Part shown: in pieces, positions 62,738-64,000 of the stretch
Position numbering within the stretch: position 1 is the stretch's first letter
Layout of the letters: each line of letters starts with the position of its first letter
Origin: JAAYZB01 sp035379945
GTDB taxonomy: Bacteria; Bacillota_I; Bacilli_A; Izemoplasmatales; Hujiaoplasmataceae
Reading direction: 5' to 3'
Assembly (NCBI GenBank): GCA_035379945.1
Contig: DAOSWG010000001.1
Coordinates: 1 to 64,000, forward strand
DNA length: 64,000 nucleotides
The notes under the pieces: model-generated
Told to the model about the DNA's origin: nothing
What the model saw: only the letters and a program-made list of their open reading frames with translations
Databases searched by the model: none
Made by a program: the position numbers and the translations under genes

Positions 62738-64000
62738 ATGGTTTCCTCCTTGTTTTTTAAGAGTTGTTTATAGACTTTCTTGTATTCTTTCGCCGACTTC
62801 TGCCAACTGAAATCGACGGACATCGCTTCTTTGACCAGATAGTCCCAGACGCCTTGCAACCGGTAAAGACGGAAAGCGTAGCGAAGCACATGCATCATGT
62901 CATGAGCATTGAAGTTTGTGAAACTGAATCCGTTTCCGGATGGGACATATTCGTTGAATGGTTGGATTGTATCGGAAAGCCCGCCAGTTTCCCTTACTAC
63001 CGGAATAGAGCCATATCGCATGGCTATCATCTGGCCGAGCCCGCAAGGTTCGAATTTGGACGGCATCAAGAAAATGTCGCTGGCGGCGTAGATTAGATGA
63101 GCCAGTTTATTATCATATCCGATCCGCACAAAAACCCGGTCCGGATGATCAAGTGCGAGTTTTTTGAAGTAATCTTCATACTCAGCTTGTCCGTTACCCA
63201 AAACCACACAGGAAAAATCATCGGTTTCAAGCATCTCGTCGAACACTCGCTTGATCAAGTCAATTCCTTTTTGACTGACAAGGCGGCTGACAATACCGAC
63301 CAAAGGTCGTCCAGCCGGAAGATGAGCGGTAATCGCATCTTCCAGCGCTTTTCGGTTGGCTATCTTTCCTTCCCGGTAATCATCAATCCCGTATTTTTCA
63401 GCTATTAGTTTATCGGTAACCGGATTGAACTCCTTCATATCGATTCCGTTCAGAATGCCTTTGACATCGCCGGCTCTGGCTTTTAGAAGTCTTTGCATCC
63501 CATAACCGTAATAATCGGTCATGATCTCCTTGGCGTATGTCGGAGAAACCGTGGTGATGAGATCGGAACACACGATACCGGATTTCAGAAAATTCAGAAA
63601 ACCCTCATATTCAAAACGGTAATCGTATCCGAATCCGAAAAGTTCGGCATCAGTAAGCGGGAAAATCCCCTGATAAGCGAGATTATGGATAGTGAGTACA
63701 CTCTTGCAATCAAATTTATCGCTGTATTTTGTTTTGAGAAGCAAAGGAATCATTCCCGTATGCCAGTCGTGCACATGCACGATATCGGGCGAAAATCCGA
63801 TTTTTGTCATTCCTTCTAATACGGCAATCTGAAAGAAGGCGTAACGTTCTGCTTCGTCTCCGTAATTGTACACTTCTTCTCGCGAACCGAAATAAAACAG
63901 GTTGTCGATGAAGTAATAAGTCACATTGTCGCCTTGAAGCATCATGATTCCGGCATATATCAGCGATTTGTCACCGAGATTTACCGTATATTCGGCGATA
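62734..64000 (-). CDS. glgA: Glycogen synthase (N-terminal part outside the window)
   Basis: ADP-glucose-dependent GT5 starch/glycogen synthase; the frame stays open to base 64000, so roughly the first 60-70 residues of the usual 480 are missing and Met codons near 63945 are internal. VHVHDWHTGM is the conserved N-terminal domain block. PTYAKEI, GIVSRLVSQKG and PSKFEPCGLGQMIAMRYGSIPVV identify the C-terminal donor domain with its catalytic Glu. It overlaps glgC. No branching enzyme or phosphorylase is in view. Confidence 0.96.
   Translation of the reverse strand, partial: IAEYTVNLGDKSLIYAGIMMLQGDNVTYYFIDNLFYFGSREEVYNYGDEAERYAFFQIAVLEGMTKIGFSPDIVHVHDWHTGMIPLLLKTKYSDKFDCKSVLTIHNLAYQGIFPLTDAELFGFGYDYRFEYEGFLNFLKSGIVCSDLITTVSPTYAKEIMTDYYGYGMQRLLKARAGDVKGILNGIDMKEFNPVTDKLIAEKYGIDDYREGKIANRKALEDAITAHLPAGRPLVGIVSRLVSQKGIDLIKRVFDEMLETDDFSCVVLGNGQAEYEDYFKKLALDHPDRVFVRIGYDNKLAHLIYAASDIFLMPSKFEPCGLGQMIAMRYGSIPVVRETGGLSDTIQPFNEYVPSGNGFSFTNFNAHDMMHVLRYAFRLYRLQGVWDYLVKEAMSVDFSWQKSAKEYKKVYKQLLKNKEETI

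Overview
The window comes from a Gram-positive-type bacterium of the Bacilli / Mollicute-related branch (Bacillota or Mycoplasmatota; an Acholeplasma- or Izemoplasma-like lineage is my guess, not proven). The evidence is RecU, RarA, an RNase J2-like protein, a CIRCE heat-shock operator, ThiT under a TPP riboswitch, lipoprotein signal peptides, consensus sigma-A promoters and T-rich intrinsic terminators. TGA is used as a stop and TGG as Trp, so the code is the standard one. Base composition is moderate rather than the very AT-rich state of classical mollicutes. There is no rRNA, CRISPR array or intact insertion sequence. One run of 100 N lies at 16816-16915.

Layout. (a) 1-5839: ABC exporter genes overlapping an alpha-galactosidase (GH36) and a beta-galactosidase-like GH2 enzyme. 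(b) 5884-19551: a cell-surface block with a lipoprotein serine protease, two very large tandem paralogues (2323 aa and, after repair of the gap, about 1170 aa) with a four-helix CvpA-like membrane domain followed by a long acidic array of about 90-residue repeats, and a 5'-nucleotidase lipoprotein. (c) 19595-22706: two tRNA-Ala genes, an alpha/beta-hydrolase-like membrane protein lacking its nucleophile, and an AT-rich island with a three-gene HipB-HipS-HipT toxin-antitoxin system behind palindromic operators. (d) 22822-28653: a NiCo riboswitch with a cation efflux protein, a phosphatase, pyrimidine nucleoside phosphorylase, a TPP riboswitch with ThiT, and htpG under CIRCE. (e) 28646-42280: housekeeping genes (recU, RNase J2-like, rarA, nadA-nadB, PHP phosphatase, asparaginase, ruvA, obgE, GNAT, galK, rpmA, rplU). 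(f) 42281-47306: a hydrolase and a GH13-GH3 glycosidase operon. (g) 47454-52892: three tRNA-Arg genes and a predicted exopolysaccharide synthase (HEAT-GT2) overlapping a degenerate GGDEF-receiver protein. (h) 53144-64000: coaD, rsmD, an M42 aminopeptidase, a probable 6S RNA, ppdK, an ABC exporter, a tRNA-Thr and glgA-glgC.

How the genes work together. The cell appears to be a sugar fermenter. It cleaves alpha- and beta-galactosides, alpha-1,6-glucosides and beta-glucosides in the cytoplasm, phosphorylates galactose with GalK, passes carbon through pyruvate phosphate dikinase and stores glucose as glycogen with GlgC and GlgA. It makes NAD from aspartate but imports thiamine.

The most unusual content is the pair of giant repeat proteins and the two-gene polysaccharide module. 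The HipBST locus, the RNase J homologue that has lost metal ligands, the L27 gene without its Prp protease, and the riboswitches and CIRCE site are the next most informative points.
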